This document shows, one piece after another, positions 16,877 to 25,663 of a stretch of 63,697 nt of DNA. The stretch is from Flavobacterium collinsii (GTDB taxonomy: Bacteria; Bacteroidota; Bacteroidia; Flavobacteriales; Flavobacteriaceae), in contig NZ_CADCST010000119.1 in the NCBI RefSeq assembly GCF_902804485.1, positions 1-63,697 of the forward strand, given 5' to 3'. Each line of letters begins with the position of its first letter. Position 1 is the stretch's first letter. The translations under genes and the position numbers were made by a program. Under the pieces are notes generated by a model. That model searched no databases and had not been told where the DNA came from. It was given only the letters and a program-made list of their open reading frames with translations.

Positions 16877-18532
16877 TTATTCGATTATATTCGAAGTTTT
16901 TACATAGAAATCTTTATCTACTTCTACTTTTCTATCTTCATTAGTGGTCTTTTCAGACTGCCATTCGGTTGTTGGTTTTAGCCACGTTTCAACTCCGTTT
17001 AATTTTACTCGAACCGGCATATCAAACTTTGCGACACAATTTGTCCAATGATATCCAAAAGTTCCGTTTTTAAACATGTATTCAAAAACCGGAATTTGAG
17101 TAGTTGTTAAATATTGAGCAAAAACTCTATTGAAATTGATTCCTGATTGCTCATTAATATAATCCTGGATTTGTTTTCCGGTAACTGTTTGATGATAAAA
17201 AGTTTTATTTAACCCTCTCAAAATTGATTTCCACTTTGCATCATCGTTTATAATCTGACGAATCATGTGCAGCATATTTGCCCCTTTTGGATACATATCG
17301 CCTGAGCCTTCATTGTTTACATCATAATGACCAATTATTGGTTTGTCATTGCTAATGCCTTTTCTGCATCCGATTATATATTCTGCTGCAGCATCTTTTC
17401 CATAGTAATACTCCAGAAACAGACTTTCTGAATAGTTAGTAAAGCTCTCGTGAACCCACATATCGGCAATATCCTTGTAGGTAATGTTGTTTGCAAACCA
17501 TTCATGACCAGATTCATGAATAATGATAAAATCAAATTTTAATCCCCAGCCTGTTCCGCTTAAATCACGACCCAAATAACCATTTTTATAGCCATTTCCA
17601 TAAGTTACACTGCTTTGATGCTCCATTCCTAAATAAGGCACTTCGACCAGCTTGTAACTGTCTTCGTAAAAAGGATAAGGTCCAAACCAGTTTTCAAATG
17701 CTTTAAGCATTCTTGGTACATCTTTGAATTGTTCTTTTGCCAAAGCGAGGTTGTCTCTTAAGACATAGTAATTGCAGTCTAAATCTCCTTTTTCACCTTT
17801 GTATACCTCTGAGAAATTAACGTAATCTCCAATATTAATGTTTACTCCGTAGTTATTGATTGGGTTTGAAACGTACCAATTGAATGTTTTTGTACCGTCT
17901 TTCTCTTTTTTAACACTTTTTAATCTTCCGTTCGAAACATCTGTAAGATCTCCCGGAACATTCACGCTGATTAACATGTTTTCGACTTCATCATACATGT
18001 GATCTTTGTTTGGCCACCAGACGCTGGCACCCAATCCCTGACAGGATGAAGCAATAAAATCTTTACCATTTTTATCTTTTTTCCAGCTGATTCCTCCATC
18101 CCACGGAGCCTTAACAGCTTCTCTAGGTTTTCCTCCAAAAGAAACTACTATTTCTTTTATATCCCCTACTTTTTGGTTTTCAAGCAAAGTGATAAAAAAA
18201 GCATTTCCGTCTCTTTTAAACTTTAACTCCTTTCCGTTCTGCGTTACTTTAGATATCTGCATCGGTTCCTGCAAATCAATCTGCATGGTATTGTAGTCGG
18301 TTAAAACGGTATAGCGAATTGTATTTGAACCCGAAATAGTTCGTTCTTTTGGGTTAACTTTTACATCCAGATGATAGTATTTTAAATCCCACCAGGCTCT
18401 TTCTTTTGTAATGCTTCCGCGTAAAGTGTCCTGATGTGTAAAAACAGTTTCAGGCTTATTCAAAAGTCCTTGTGCATTAGCTGTAAAACCGAATAAAAAG
18501 GCGATAAAAACGCCACCGAAGTATTTTTTCAT
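16877..18532 (-). CDS. M1-family zinc metallopeptidase (secreted)
   Basis: Aminopeptidase-type protein of 551 residues. It has a signal peptide (MKKYFGGVFIAFLFGFTANAQ), an N-terminal beta domain with the M1-typical YHLDVKVNPKERTISGSNTIRY, and the gluzincin site HESGHEWFANN around residue 339 followed about 18 residues later by the second zinc-ligand Glu in MWVHESFTNYSESL. A GMEHQ stretch (LGMEHQSSVTYGN) stands where M1 enzymes have GAMEN. The C-terminal armadillo-like domain of larger M1 enzymes is absent. Probably periplasmic or outer-membrane associated and involved in peptide breakdown. Monocistronic. Confidence 0.93.
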   Translation of the reverse strand: MKKYFGGVFIAFLFGFTANAQGLLNKPETVFTHQDTLRGSITKERAWWDLKYYHLDVKVNPKERTISGSNTIRYTVLTDYNTMQIDLQEPMQISKVTQNGKELKFKRDGNAFFITLLENQKVGDIKEIVVSFGGKPREAVKAPWDGGISWKKDKNGKDFIASSCQGLGASVWWPNKDHMYDEVENMLISVNVPGDLTDVSNGRLKSVKKEKDGTKTFNWYVSNPINNYGVNINIGDYVNFSEVYKGEKGDLDCNYYVLRDNLALAKEQFKDVPRMLKAFENWFGPYPFYEDSYKLVEVPYLGMEHQSSVTYGNGYKNGYLGRDLSGTGWGLKFDFIIIHESGHEWFANNITYKDIADMWVHESFTNYSESLFLEYYYGKDAAAEYIIGCRKGISNDKPIIGHYDVNNEGSGDMYPKGANMLHMIRQIINDDAKWKSILRGLNKTFYHQTVTGKQIQDYINEQSGINFNRVFAQYLTTTQIPVFEYMFKNGTFGYHWTNCVAKFDMPVRVKLNGVETWLKPTTEWQSEKTTNEDRKVEVDKDFYVKTSNIIE

Positions 18533-18593
18533 ACGTAGTAGATATTTTCTTTTTGTCGAAATAAAAAGGCTTTTTAAGCCGCTTATATTTGAA

Positions 18594-18601
18594 CAAATGT
18601 A
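18594..18601 (-). promoter_or_regulatory. -7 box for the M1 peptidase gene
   Basis: TACATTTG on the minus strand, 62 nt upstream of the start codon, matches TAnnTTTG. No TTG is present at the expected distance, so support is partial. Confidence 0.45.
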
Positions 18602-18711
18602 AACATTCGAATCAAGTTTTAGCGGATTTTATATCGGCGATTGAGAGAATTTAATGTTAAAATTAGTTTATTCTTCTGTATTTTAGCGAATCAAATTTAG
18701 ATCTGCTATTT

Positions 18712-19410
18712 ATGAGAATCATTAAAATCACTGTGTTACTATGTTTGATGTGCTCGATCACAACTTATTCGCAAAATATTCCTGTTCATAAAACAACTGA
18801 AAAAGTAGCTATCGATGGCAATTTATCCGAGTGGAAAACTCCCTTTTTCGGACCGTTTGTAGTTCATGATTCAGGGAAAAAAGCAGCACAGGACACCTAT
18901 ATTTCTTTTTCATGGAATAATGAAAACCTATATATAGCCTATCGTTCTACAGATTCTAAAATAGTTGGTAAAGCACAACAAAAAGATAGCGAGATTTTTA
19001 GCACAGACGATTTAGTCGAAATCTTTATAGATCCTGATGGCGATGGTCAGAATTACTTGGAAATTGGGGTTAATGCTTACTCATCTTACTACGATTTACT
19101 GCTTAACTGTATCTCTCCACTTTGTGGTGGCTGGAACATGAATATAGCATTTGATGTTTTGGGAATAGAAGCACAAAGTAAAATAACTCCTGAAGGTTTT
19201 AATACTGAAATTAAGATTCCATTCTCCAGTTTGAACAGCATCAAAAATGGTAATTTTTCAACTCCAAAAGCAGGTACAAAATGGAAAGGAAATGTTTTTA
19301 GAATTGATTATGGTAATACAACGGAATACCTTGCTTTACAGTCTTATAAAAGTCTAAAATTTGGTTTCCATCAACCACAGGAATTTGTCGTTTTTGAGTT
19401 TACTGAATAA
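18712..19410 (+). CDS. secreted CBM9-like carbohydrate-binding protein
   Basis: A 232-residue exported protein. After a signal peptide (MRIIKITVLLCLMCSITTYSQ) a single family-9 carbohydrate-binding-like domain covers the rest: IDGNLSEWKTPFFGPF, then WNNENLYIAYRS, then DDLVEIFIDPDGDGQNYLEI, the usual order of landmarks in this fold. No catalytic domain is attached. It may bind sugars or glycan breakdown products at the cell surface. Transcribed divergently from the M1 peptidase gene and converging with the next gene at a 27-bp gap. Confidence 0.83.
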   Translation: MRIIKITVLLCLMCSITTYSQNIPVHKTTEKVAIDGNLSEWKTPFFGPFVVHDSGKKAAQDTYISFSWNNENLYIAYRSTDSKIVGKAQQKDSEIFSTDDLVEIFIDPDGDGQNYLEIGVNAYSSYYDLLLNCISPLCGGWNMNIAFDVLGIEAQSKITPEGFNTEIKIPFSSLNSIKNGNFSTPKAGTKWKGNVFRIDYGNTTEYLALQSYKSLKFGFHQPQEFVVFEFTE

Positions 19411-19437
19411 GCCGACACTAAAAAAGTTTTGAAAAAA

Positions 19438-19908
19438 TTAAGAATTACTATTCTTTAATATTCTAATGGTATTTATTCCACTAAAAAGAAAAAACAAACC
19501 AAATAAAAAAACACTAATTACAAATAAAATTGGCGCCTTTCCAAATTCATTTTGAAATAGAAAATAACATCCTGCGCTAAACAGTATCATAAAACTTCCC
19601 AAGTATATTTTTGTTTTGGATTCTTTTTCTATAAATCTTCTTTCAATTGGAAGTATCTTTTTAATCTTTGGAACTAGAATTTTTGGAATCCCTAAACCAC
19701 TATCTAAAACCATAATTTTTACTTGACTATAATTTTTATAATTATAAAAATCTTGTGAAGTGTTAGCGAATTTGCCCTGACTTATTACGGTATCCATAAT
19801 GTCTTCTAAAAGAAAAAAAAGTTCATTTTCGGTTAAACTTTTATTGTTTAAATAATCCTGTTTAAGTAATTCAATCTGCTTTTTAAGAAATTCCATCTCC
19901 GTTTCCAT
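19438..19908 (-). CDS. small membrane protein, unknown function
   Basis: A 156-residue protein. The N-terminal 95 residues are charged and helical (starting METEMEFLKKQIELLKQDYL), followed by two hydrophobic segments (about 104-121 and 127-150) separated by a short FGKAP turn, so it is an inner-membrane protein with a cytoplasmic N-terminal part. No family recognised. It stands alone between a CBM9-like gene and the his operon terminator. Confidence 0.7.
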   Translation of the reverse strand: METEMEFLKKQIELLKQDYLNNKSLTENELFFLLEDIMDTVISQGKFANTSQDFYNYKNYSQVKIMVLDSGLGIPKILVPKIKKILPIERRFIEKESKTKIYLGSFMILFSAGCYFLFQNEFGKAPILFVISVFLFGLFFLFSGINTIRILKNSNS

Positions 19909-20006
19909 TTTTTTCTTTTTTTTGCAAATGTAAAAAGTAAAGATAGAAATAGAAAGTATTTTAATAATATTTAACTTTCAAATAAGTTGTAAAACCTTTC
20001 AATTAT

Positions 20007-20042
20007 CAAAAAATGGAAATCAAAAAACTAATTTTGATTTCC
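20007..20042 (-). terminator. his operon terminator
   Basis: A perfect 11-bp stem GGAAATCAAAA/TTTTGATTTCC (20015-20025 with 20032-20042) with a 6-nt loop is followed on the minus strand by a run of six T. It lies 26 bp after the hisIE stop codon. Confidence 0.8.
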
Positions 20043-20067
20043 TTAAATTTTTATTATTGGAAATGAT

Positions 20068-20664
20068 TTACTTCTGACGTTTCTTCAAAACATTCACTAC
20101 ATCTTTTAGTTCAAAACCTTTTGCCTGTAATAAAATCAGATAATGAAAGAGTAAATCAGCGCTTTCGCTTAAGAACAAATCATCGTTATCATCTTTGGCT
20201 TCAATGACTACTTCTACGGCCTCTTCTCCTACTTTTTGGGCTATTTTATTGATGCCTTTTTCGAACAAAGAAGCTACATAACTTTTTTCGGAATCGGCAT
20301 TTGCTCTTCGCGCTTTAATAGTGTTTTCTAGTTGAGAAATGAAACCAAAATTTTCTTTGTTTTCTTCCTGCCAACAGGTATCAGCGCCTGTGTGACATGT
20401 TGGTCCTACAGGTTTTGCCTGAATAAGAAGGGTGTCGCCATCACAGTCGTTTTTAATGCTCACAAGCTCGAGAAAGTTACCACTCTCCTCGCCTTTTGTC
20501 CACAATCTTTGCTTGGATCGGCTGAAAAAAGTTACTTTTTGTGTTTCTATTGTTTTTTGAAGTGATTCTTCGTTCATATACCCCAGCATCAGAACATTCT
20601 TGGTTTCTGCATCCTGAATGATTGCCGGAATTAATCCGTGTGCGCTTTTTATATCTACATTCAT
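20068..20664 (-). CDS. hisIE: bifunctional phosphoribosyl-AMP cyclohydrolase / phosphoribosyl-ATP pyrophosphatase
   Basis: Carries out steps 2 and 3 of histidine synthesis. The HisI half (about 1-105) shows MLGYMNEESLQKT, FFSRSKQRLWTKGEESGN and the zinc ligands in DCDGDTLL and GPTCHTGADTCW. The HisE half (about 110-198) shows KVGEEAVEVVIEAK and the helical ESADLLFHYLILL. The fused 198-residue length is standard for Bacteroidota. Last gene of the his operon. Confidence 0.96.
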   Translation of the reverse strand: MNVDIKSAHGLIPAIIQDAETKNVLMLGYMNEESLQKTIETQKVTFFSRSKQRLWTKGEESGNFLELVSIKNDCDGDTLLIQAKPVGPTCHTGADTCWQEENKENFGFISQLENTIKARRANADSEKSYVASLFEKGINKIAQKVGEEAVEVVIEAKDDNDDLFLSESADLLFHYLILLQAKGFELKDVVNVLKKRQK

Positions 20665-20669
20665 ATGTT

Positions 20670-20790
20670 ATTCTTGATTTTAGAGTTCAGGTTTTAGATT
20701 GCTGAATTCTTTTTGTTTTTTAATTATATCATACTCTTTATTATTCTAGACTTTAGATTGCAAGAATCTTTCTTCTTTTCTCTATTTTCT
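20670..20790. repeat. low-complexity hisF-hisIE spacer with repeated TTTAGATTGC words
   Basis: TTTTAGATTGCTGAATTCTTT and a variant, CTTTAGATTGCAAGAATCTTT, occur 66 nt apart, surrounded by CTCTTTATTATTCTAGAC and pyrimidine-rich CTTCTTTTCTCTATTTTC stretches. It belongs to the same kind of word-repeat spacer as the other his gaps, though its self-pairing is weak. Confidence 0.5.
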
Positions 20791-20795
20791 ACTCT

Positions 20796-21551
20796 CTAAA
20801 CCCTAACTTCAATCCCATTATTCCTAAGTTCTTCCTTCAAAGTCTTAATCTCAATCTCTTTAAAGTGAAAAACACTCGCTGCCAGTGCTGCATCAGCTTT
20901 GCCTATTTTAAATGAATCGACAAAATGCTGAATATTTCCTGCGCCACCCGAAGCAATTATCGGAATATTGATAAGTTCTGAAAGTTTGGCTAGAGCTTCA
21001 TTTGCAAAACCATTTTTTGTACCGTCATTGTCCATCGAAGTGAATAATATTTCACCTGCACCACGTTCTGCCACTTCAATTGCCCAATCGAATAGGTTTA
21101 ACTCAGTTGGTACTTTACCGCCAACTAAATGCACAATCCATTGCCCGTCTATTTGTTTGGCATCGATAGCGACTACAACGCACTGACTCCCGAACTTTTG
21201 AGCCAAATCATTAATCAATTGCGGATTTTTAACTGCCGATGAATTGATCGAAACTTTATCAGCACCATTATTCAGCAGTATTTCAACATCTTCGATACTT
21301 GAAATTCCGCCACCTACGGTAAATGGAATGTTGATTTTCTCTGCGACACTTCGTACCATATTAACCAACGTTTTACGACGTTCTTCGGTAGCCGAAATAT
21401 CTAGAAAAACCAATTCATCCGCACCTTCCGCCGAATAAATTTCTGCCAGTTCAACGGGATCACCTGCATCGCGAAGATCAACGAAGTTCACTCCTTTTAC
21501 CGTTCTTCCGTTTTTTATATCCAAACAGGGTATGATTCTTTTTGCTAACAT
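20796..21551 (-). CDS. hisF: imidazole glycerol phosphate synthase, cyclase subunit
   Basis: A (beta/alpha)8 barrel that, with HisH, converts PRFAR plus ammonia to imidazole glycerol phosphate and AICAR. The 251-residue protein has the catalytic aspartates in IPCLDIKNGRTVKGVNF and VVAIDAKQ, and the phosphate-binding ASGGAGN loop. Starts at the ATG giving MLAKRIIPCLDI. It lies after the NIPSNAP gene and before hisIE. Confidence 0.96.
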   Translation of the reverse strand: MLAKRIIPCLDIKNGRTVKGVNFVDLRDAGDPVELAEIYSAEGADELVFLDISATEERRKTLVNMVRSVAEKINIPFTVGGGISSIEDVEILLNNGADKVSINSSAVKNPQLINDLAQKFGSQCVVVAIDAKQIDGQWIVHLVGGKVPTELNLFDWAIEVAERGAGEILFTSMDNDGTKNGFANEALAKLSELINIPIIASGGAGNIQHFVDSFKIGKADAALAASVFHFKEIEIKTLKEELRNNGIEVRV

Positions 21552-21569
21552 TTATTTAATGTATTAATT

Positions 21570-21610
21570 AGGTAATTAGATTACTCTTTAGTTATCTAAT
21601 TGATCAATTA
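21570..21610. repeat. self-complementary spacer (AATTAG word), NIPSNAP gene-hisF
   Basis: Repeated AATTAG and CTAATT words. AATTAGATTAC (about 21574-21584) and GTTATCTAATT (21591-21601) pair over 10 of 11 positions. The flanks contain further TAATTA/TCTAATTTT words up to the upstream gene's stop at 21630. Confidence 0.5.
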
Positions 21611-21629
21611 TAAGATTCTCTAATTTTAT

Positions 21630-21935
21630 CTATTCGAATACCAGACGAAGAAAAGTTCTCTCGTAACTTAGTATACAGCGGGAATCTTCCGCAATTTTAA
21701 AAGTTTCAATACATTCCTGATCTTCCAAAATTAATCTTCGATAGTTTTCATATTCAGCTAAACTGGGGAAGGAAAACATTGCAAACGCAATATTATTAGC
21801 TCCTTCAGAAGGCATGAAATAACCATGATGCTGACCGCCAAATCGGTTTACTAGTTTAATCCATCTTTTCCCATAATCTTCGAAAACAGCCAGTTGGAAG
21901 GGGTCTATTGTGTATTTTAAATGACAAGTAACCAT
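21630..21935 (-). CDS. NIPSNAP-family protein inside the his operon
   Basis: A 101-residue dimeric alpha/beta-barrel protein of the NIPSNAP type: it opens MVTCHLKYTIDPFQLAVFEDYGKRW, a pattern (x-Y-x-I-x-P-x-x-x-x-x-F) typical of these proteins, with the later FMPSEGANNIAFAMFSFPSL. Its start codon is 6 nt behind the hisA stop and hisF follows, so it is an integral member of the operon. Biochemical role unknown; no metal or cofactor motif is seen. Confidence 0.82.
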   Translation of the reverse strand: MVTCHLKYTIDPFQLAVFEDYGKRWIKLVNRFGGQHHGYFMPSEGANNIAFAMFSFPSLAEYENYRRLILEDQECIETFKIAEDSRCILSYERTFLRLVFE

Positions 21936-21941
21936 ATGTTT

Positions 21942-22667
21942 TTATTTTCTAATTATATAATTTTCTAATTGTTTCAGGGTAATGCGTCCTTCGTAAATTG
22001 CCTTCCCAATAATAGTTCCTTCGCAGCCAAGTTCGGCTAGTTTGGGCAATTCATCGAACGTTGAAATCCCGCCTGATGCGATTAATTTTACGTCGTAGGC
22101 TTCGCTTAGTATTTTTTGATACAAATCAAAACTTGGACCTTGAAGCATTCCATCTTTTGCAATATCTGTACAAATAACGTATTGAATTCCTTTGTTTTGA
22201 TACTCCTGAATGAACGGAATCAAATCTTCGTCTGAATTTTCTAACCATCCCGAAACGGCTATTTTTTCGTCTTTAGCGTCAGCGCCTAGTATAATTTTTC
22301 CGGAACCATATTGAAAGATCCATTTTTGGAATATTTCTTTATTTTTTACAGCAATACTTCCGCCTGTAATTTGGTTTGCCCCACTTTCAAAAGCAATTCT
22401 TAAATCCTCATCTGATTTTAAACCACCACCGAAATCAATTTGAAGACTGGTTTGTGTCGCAATTTGCTCCAGGATTTTATAGTTTATAATTTTACTTGAT
22501 TTTGCTCCGTCCAAGTCAACTAAATGCAAATATTCAATTCCATGTGCTTCAAAGGTTTTCGCCACTTCCAGTGGATTTTCATTATAAATTATTTTGGTAC
22601 TGTAATCGCCCTTCGACAAGCGAACACATTTTCCGTCAATGATATCTATGGCAGGTATTATTCTCAT
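21942..22667 (-). CDS. hisA: ProFAR isomerase (phosphoribosylformimino-AICAR-P isomerase)
   Basis: A (beta/alpha)8 barrel, homologous to HisF, that opens the ribose of ProFAR. The 241-residue protein has the N-terminal catalytic Asp in IIPAIDIIDGKCVRLSKGDY, the second in CTDIAKDGMLQGP, and phosphate-binding ASGGIST and GTIIGKAIYEG loops. It lies between hisH and the NIPSNAP gene. Confidence 0.96.
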   Translation of the reverse strand: MRIIPAIDIIDGKCVRLSKGDYSTKIIYNENPLEVAKTFEAHGIEYLHLVDLDGAKSSKIINYKILEQIATQTSLQIDFGGGLKSDEDLRIAFESGANQITGGSIAVKNKEIFQKWIFQYGSGKIILGADAKDEKIAVSGWLENSDEDLIPFIQEYQNKGIQYVICTDIAKDGMLQGPSFDLYQKILSEAYDVKLIASGGISTFDELPKLAELGCEGTIIGKAIYEGRITLKQLENYIIRK

Positions 22668-22691
22668 TTTTTTTTATTTAAAGATTTAAAA

Positions 22692-22747
22692 ATTAAATAA
22701 TTTAAAGAGTTTCTGGGGTTAACCATTCAATCTTTAAATTTTTTAAT
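22692..22747. repeat. self-complementary hisH-hisA spacer overlapping the hisH stop codon
   Basis: Arms 22692-22708 and 22731-22747 pair in 16 of 17 positions (an AATTTAAAGA/TCTTTAAATT core of 10 bp, one mismatch, then six more pairs). The high-coordinate arm contains the hisH stop codon at 22743-22745, so the structure begins inside the coding region. Confidence 0.7.
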
Positions 22748-23330
22748 CATTCAATTTTAGAAAGTTTTCAAGGATTTTCTCCCCAACATCACCACTCTTT
22801 TCAGGGTGAAATTGCGTTCCATAAAAATTATCTTTTTGTAATGCCGATGCGTAGTCCACATCATAGTTTGTTGTTGCGATCATATATTTGCAATTTGGCG
22901 CATAGAAGCTGTGTACCAGGTACATAAATTCATTTTCAGCAATGTCTTTAAACAGATCAGATTTTAGATTATAAATCTGATTCCACCCCATTTGTGGCAC
23001 TTTTACTTTTGAAGTAAATTTAATGACGTCGACATCAAAAATCCCTAAACCTTTAGTGTTTCCCTCTTCAGTCGATTTGCACATTAATTGCATGCCCAGA
23101 CAAATGCCTAAAACGGGTTGTTTCAAATTTGGAATCAAATGATCCAGTCCGCTTTCTCGAAGTTTTGCCATCGCTGAACTTGCTTCTCCCACTCCCGGGA
23201 AGATTACTCTGTCGGCCTTTTGGATTTCATCGGCATTATTGCTTAAAACGGCTTTATAACCAAGCCTTTCAATTGCAAACATAATACTCTGAATATTTCC
23301 CGCTCCGTAATTTATGATTACTATTTTCAT
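22743..23330 (-). CDS. hisH: imidazole glycerol phosphate synthase, glutaminase subunit
   Basis: Class I glutamine amidotransferase that supplies ammonia to HisF. The 195-residue protein shows the nucleophile motif PVLGICLGMQLM (Cys) and the His-Glu pair in GTQFHPEKSG. Starts MKIVIINYGAGNIQS at an ATG. The last codons and the stop lie within a spacer inverted repeat. Confidence 0.96.
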   Translation of the reverse strand: MKIVIINYGAGNIQSIMFAIERLGYKAVLSNNADEIQKADRVIFPGVGEASSAMAKLRESGLDHLIPNLKQPVLGICLGMQLMCKSTEEGNTKGLGIFDVDVIKFTSKVKVPQMGWNQIYNLKSDLFKDIAENEFMYLVHSFYAPNCKYMIATTNYDVDYASALQKDNFYGTQFHPEKSGDVGEKILENFLKLND

Positions 23331-23335
23331 TAAAA

Positions 23336-23396
23336 AAGCTTTATGCTTTAAGCGCTAAGCTTTAGACCTATTGCCTACTGCTTATAGCTTATTGCG
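23336..23396. repeat. low-complexity hisB-hisH spacer (GCTTTA/TAAGC words)
   Basis: Words such as GCTTTATGCTTTAAGCGC, TAAGCTTTAGAC, ATTGCC and GCTTATAGCTTATTGC fill the 68-bp spacer up to the hisB stop codon. The same word family forms the hisG-hisD spacer 3.7 kb upstream in the operon. Confidence 0.6.
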
Positions 23397-23398
23397 TT

Positions 23399-24535
23399 TT
23401 ACAACATTCCTTTAGTTGAAGGAAGAATCATTTTTTCTGTATCTCTTTTTACTGCTACTTTTATTGCTTTTGCAAAAGCTTTAAAGATGGCTTCGATTTT
23501 GTGGTGCTCGTTTGTTCCTTCAGCTTTGATGTTTATGTTTGCTTTTGCACCATCTGAGAATGATTTAAAGAAGTGAAAAAACATTTCTGTTGGCATTTTA
23601 CCGACCATTTCGCGTTTGAATTCGGTTTCCCAAACCAGCCAGTTTCTTCCGCCAAAGTCGATTGCGACCTGTGCCAGACAATCATCCATAGGCAAACAAA
23701 AGCCATAACGTTCGATTCCGAGTTTATTTCCTAGTGCTTTGGCGAAAACTTCTCCCAAAGCAATTGCTGTATCTTCAATGGTGTGGTGTTCATCAACCTC
23801 CAAGTCACCTTTTACGAGAATTTCCAGGTCCATTTGTCCGTGGCGGGAAATTTGATCTAACATGTGATCAAAGAAAGCAATTCCAGTTTCGATTTTGCTT
23901 TTTCCGGTACCGTCCAGGTTTAAGTTAATAAATATATCCGTTTCATTGGTTTTGCGTGTAATTGAAGCAGAACGTGCTTCCAGTTTTAAAAACTCATAGA
24001 TCGTTTTCCAGCTCATGGTCTGAAGAATGATCGTTTCATCTAACTCTTCGCGTTTAGATGAGATTTCATTACTTCCGATTCCATCGTTATCATTGATAAA
24101 GATTGCTTTTGCACCTAAATTTTTGGCCAATTCAACATCAGTTAAGCGATCCCCTAAAACAAAGGAATTTACCAGATCATATTCCGGATTATTAATATAC
24201 TTTGTCAACATTCCAGTTCTGGGTTTGCGAGTTGGCGCATTATCTTCCGGAAATGACCTGTCTATAAAAATTTCGTCGAACAAAACACCTTCATTTTCAA
24301 AGGCTTTTAAAATAAAATTTTGTGTTGGCCAAAATGTATCTTCAGGAAAACTATCTGTTCCTAGTCCGTCCTGATTCGTAACCATAGCCAGTTCATAATC
24401 TAATTCATTGGCAATTTTAGCCAGATACTGAAACGCTTTTGGATAAAATTCTACTTTCTCTAAAGCATCTAACTGGTAATTTTCAGGTTCTAAAACGATC
24501 GTTCCGTCACGATCGATAAAAAGTACTTTTTTCAT
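23399..24535 (-). CDS. hisB: bifunctional histidinol-phosphatase / imidazoleglycerol-phosphate dehydratase
   Basis: Two enzymes in one chain of 378 residues. The HAD-type histidinol-phosphatase (about 1-165) opens MKKVLFIDRDGTIVLEP with the DxDGT nucleophile. The dehydratase (about 185-378) has the Mn-binding FFDHMLDQISRHG and EVDEHHTIEDTAIALG motifs. The fusion is the same architecture as in enterobacteria and is common in Bacteroidota. Between hisC and hisH in the operon. Confidence 0.97.
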   Translation of the reverse strand: MKKVLFIDRDGTIVLEPENYQLDALEKVEFYPKAFQYLAKIANELDYELAMVTNQDGLGTDSFPEDTFWPTQNFILKAFENEGVLFDEIFIDRSFPEDNAPTRKPRTGMLTKYINNPEYDLVNSFVLGDRLTDVELAKNLGAKAIFINDNDGIGSNEISSKREELDETIILQTMSWKTIYEFLKLEARSASITRKTNETDIFINLNLDGTGKSKIETGIAFFDHMLDQISRHGQMDLEILVKGDLEVDEHHTIEDTAIALGEVFAKALGNKLGIERYGFCLPMDDCLAQVAIDFGGRNWLVWETEFKREMVGKMPTEMFFHFFKSFSDGAKANINIKAEGTNEHHKIEAIFKAFAKAIKVAVKRDTEKMILPSTKGML

Positions 24536-24603
24536 ATTTTATATTTTTGTGACCTCTGTCGTCACTTTTATATTTCCTAATCTCTCAATCTGTGCGTAAG
24601 AAT

Positions 24604-25650
24604 CTATTTCAACGAATTTATTTCCTTTATCAAAACAGCGTTTTCTTCTTTTGTTCCAATAGTCAAACGCAGACAATTTTCGCATAGTGGCTGGTTGGTT
24701 CTGTTTCGAATTACAATTCCTCTCTCAATAAGCTGTTTGTATCTTTTATTGGCGTCATCAACTTTTATCAATACAAAATTAGCTTCGGTCGGATATACTT
24801 TTTCAATAAAATTCACTTGAAGTAAAACTTTAATTAATTCTTCTCTTTGCTCAATAATTGAATATATTTCCTGTTTTATTTTATCAGAATCGTTCAATCG
24901 GCTTATTGCTCTTTGTTGTGTTAGTTCGTTTACATTATACGGAGGTTTTATTTTGTTCAACACTGAAATTACAGCTTCAGATCCATAACAAATTCCCAAA
25001 CGAATTCCGGCCAATCCATACGCTTTTGAAAGAGTTTGTGTAATGATTAAGTTTGGATATTCGTCGATCTCAATTAGCCAGCTTTCTTTTTTCGAGAAAT
25101 CAATATAAGCCTCATCAATCACTATAAGTCCATGAAAATTTTGAAGCAATTTCACAACACTTTCGTCTGAAAAAGAGTTTCCTGTTGGGTTGTTTGGAGA
25201 GCATAAAAAGATAATTTTTGTTTGCTCATCGACGGCATCTAAAATTTGATCTACTTGTGGCTGAAAATCGCTTGAAAGCAATACCTCTCTGTTTTCAATT
25301 GCATTAATATTTGCCAAAACGCTGTACATTCCGTATGTCGGAGGTAATGAGATAATATTGTCGATTTTCGGTTCGCAGAAAGCTCTGAATAGTAAATCCA
25401 GAACTTCATCGCTCCCGTTTCCTAATAAAATCTGATTTGATTTCACTTTGTTATTCTTTGCCAGTAGTGCTTTAACCGAATTCTGCTGTGGATCCGGATA
25501 ACGATTCACTCCATTCTGAAATGGATTTTCATTGGCATCCAGAAAAATCATTTCGGCAGTATCAAAATCTTCAAACTCATCACGTGCTGATGAATAGGGT
25601 TTCAAAGATTTTACGTTTTCTCTTGTTATTGTGTTTATGTCGAATTTCAT
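24604..25650 (-). CDS. hisC: histidinol-phosphate aminotransferase
   Basis: PLP-dependent fold-type I aminotransferase, 348 residues. Visible are the LGNGSDEVLDLLFRAF loop, LCSPNNPTGNSF, the Asp of VIDEAYIDFS, and the PLP lysine in TLSKAYGLAGIRLG. It lies 68 bp upstream of hisB with a 164-bp repeat-filled spacer in front of it. Confidence 0.96.
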   Translation of the reverse strand: MKFDINTITRENVKSLKPYSSARDEFEDFDTAEMIFLDANENPFQNGVNRYPDPQQNSVKALLAKNNKVKSNQILLGNGSDEVLDLLFRAFCEPKIDNIISLPPTYGMYSVLANINAIENREVLLSSDFQPQVDQILDAVDEQTKIIFLCSPNNPTGNSFSDESVVKLLQNFHGLIVIDEAYIDFSKKESWLIEIDEYPNLIITQTLSKAYGLAGIRLGICYGSEAVISVLNKIKPPYNVNELTQQRAISRLNDSDKIKQEIYSIIEQREELIKVLLQVNFIEKVYPTEANFVLIKVDDANKRYKQLIERGIVIRNRTNQPLCENCLRLTIGTKEENAVLIKEINSLK

Positions 25651-25663
25651 TTCTTTTCTTTTT

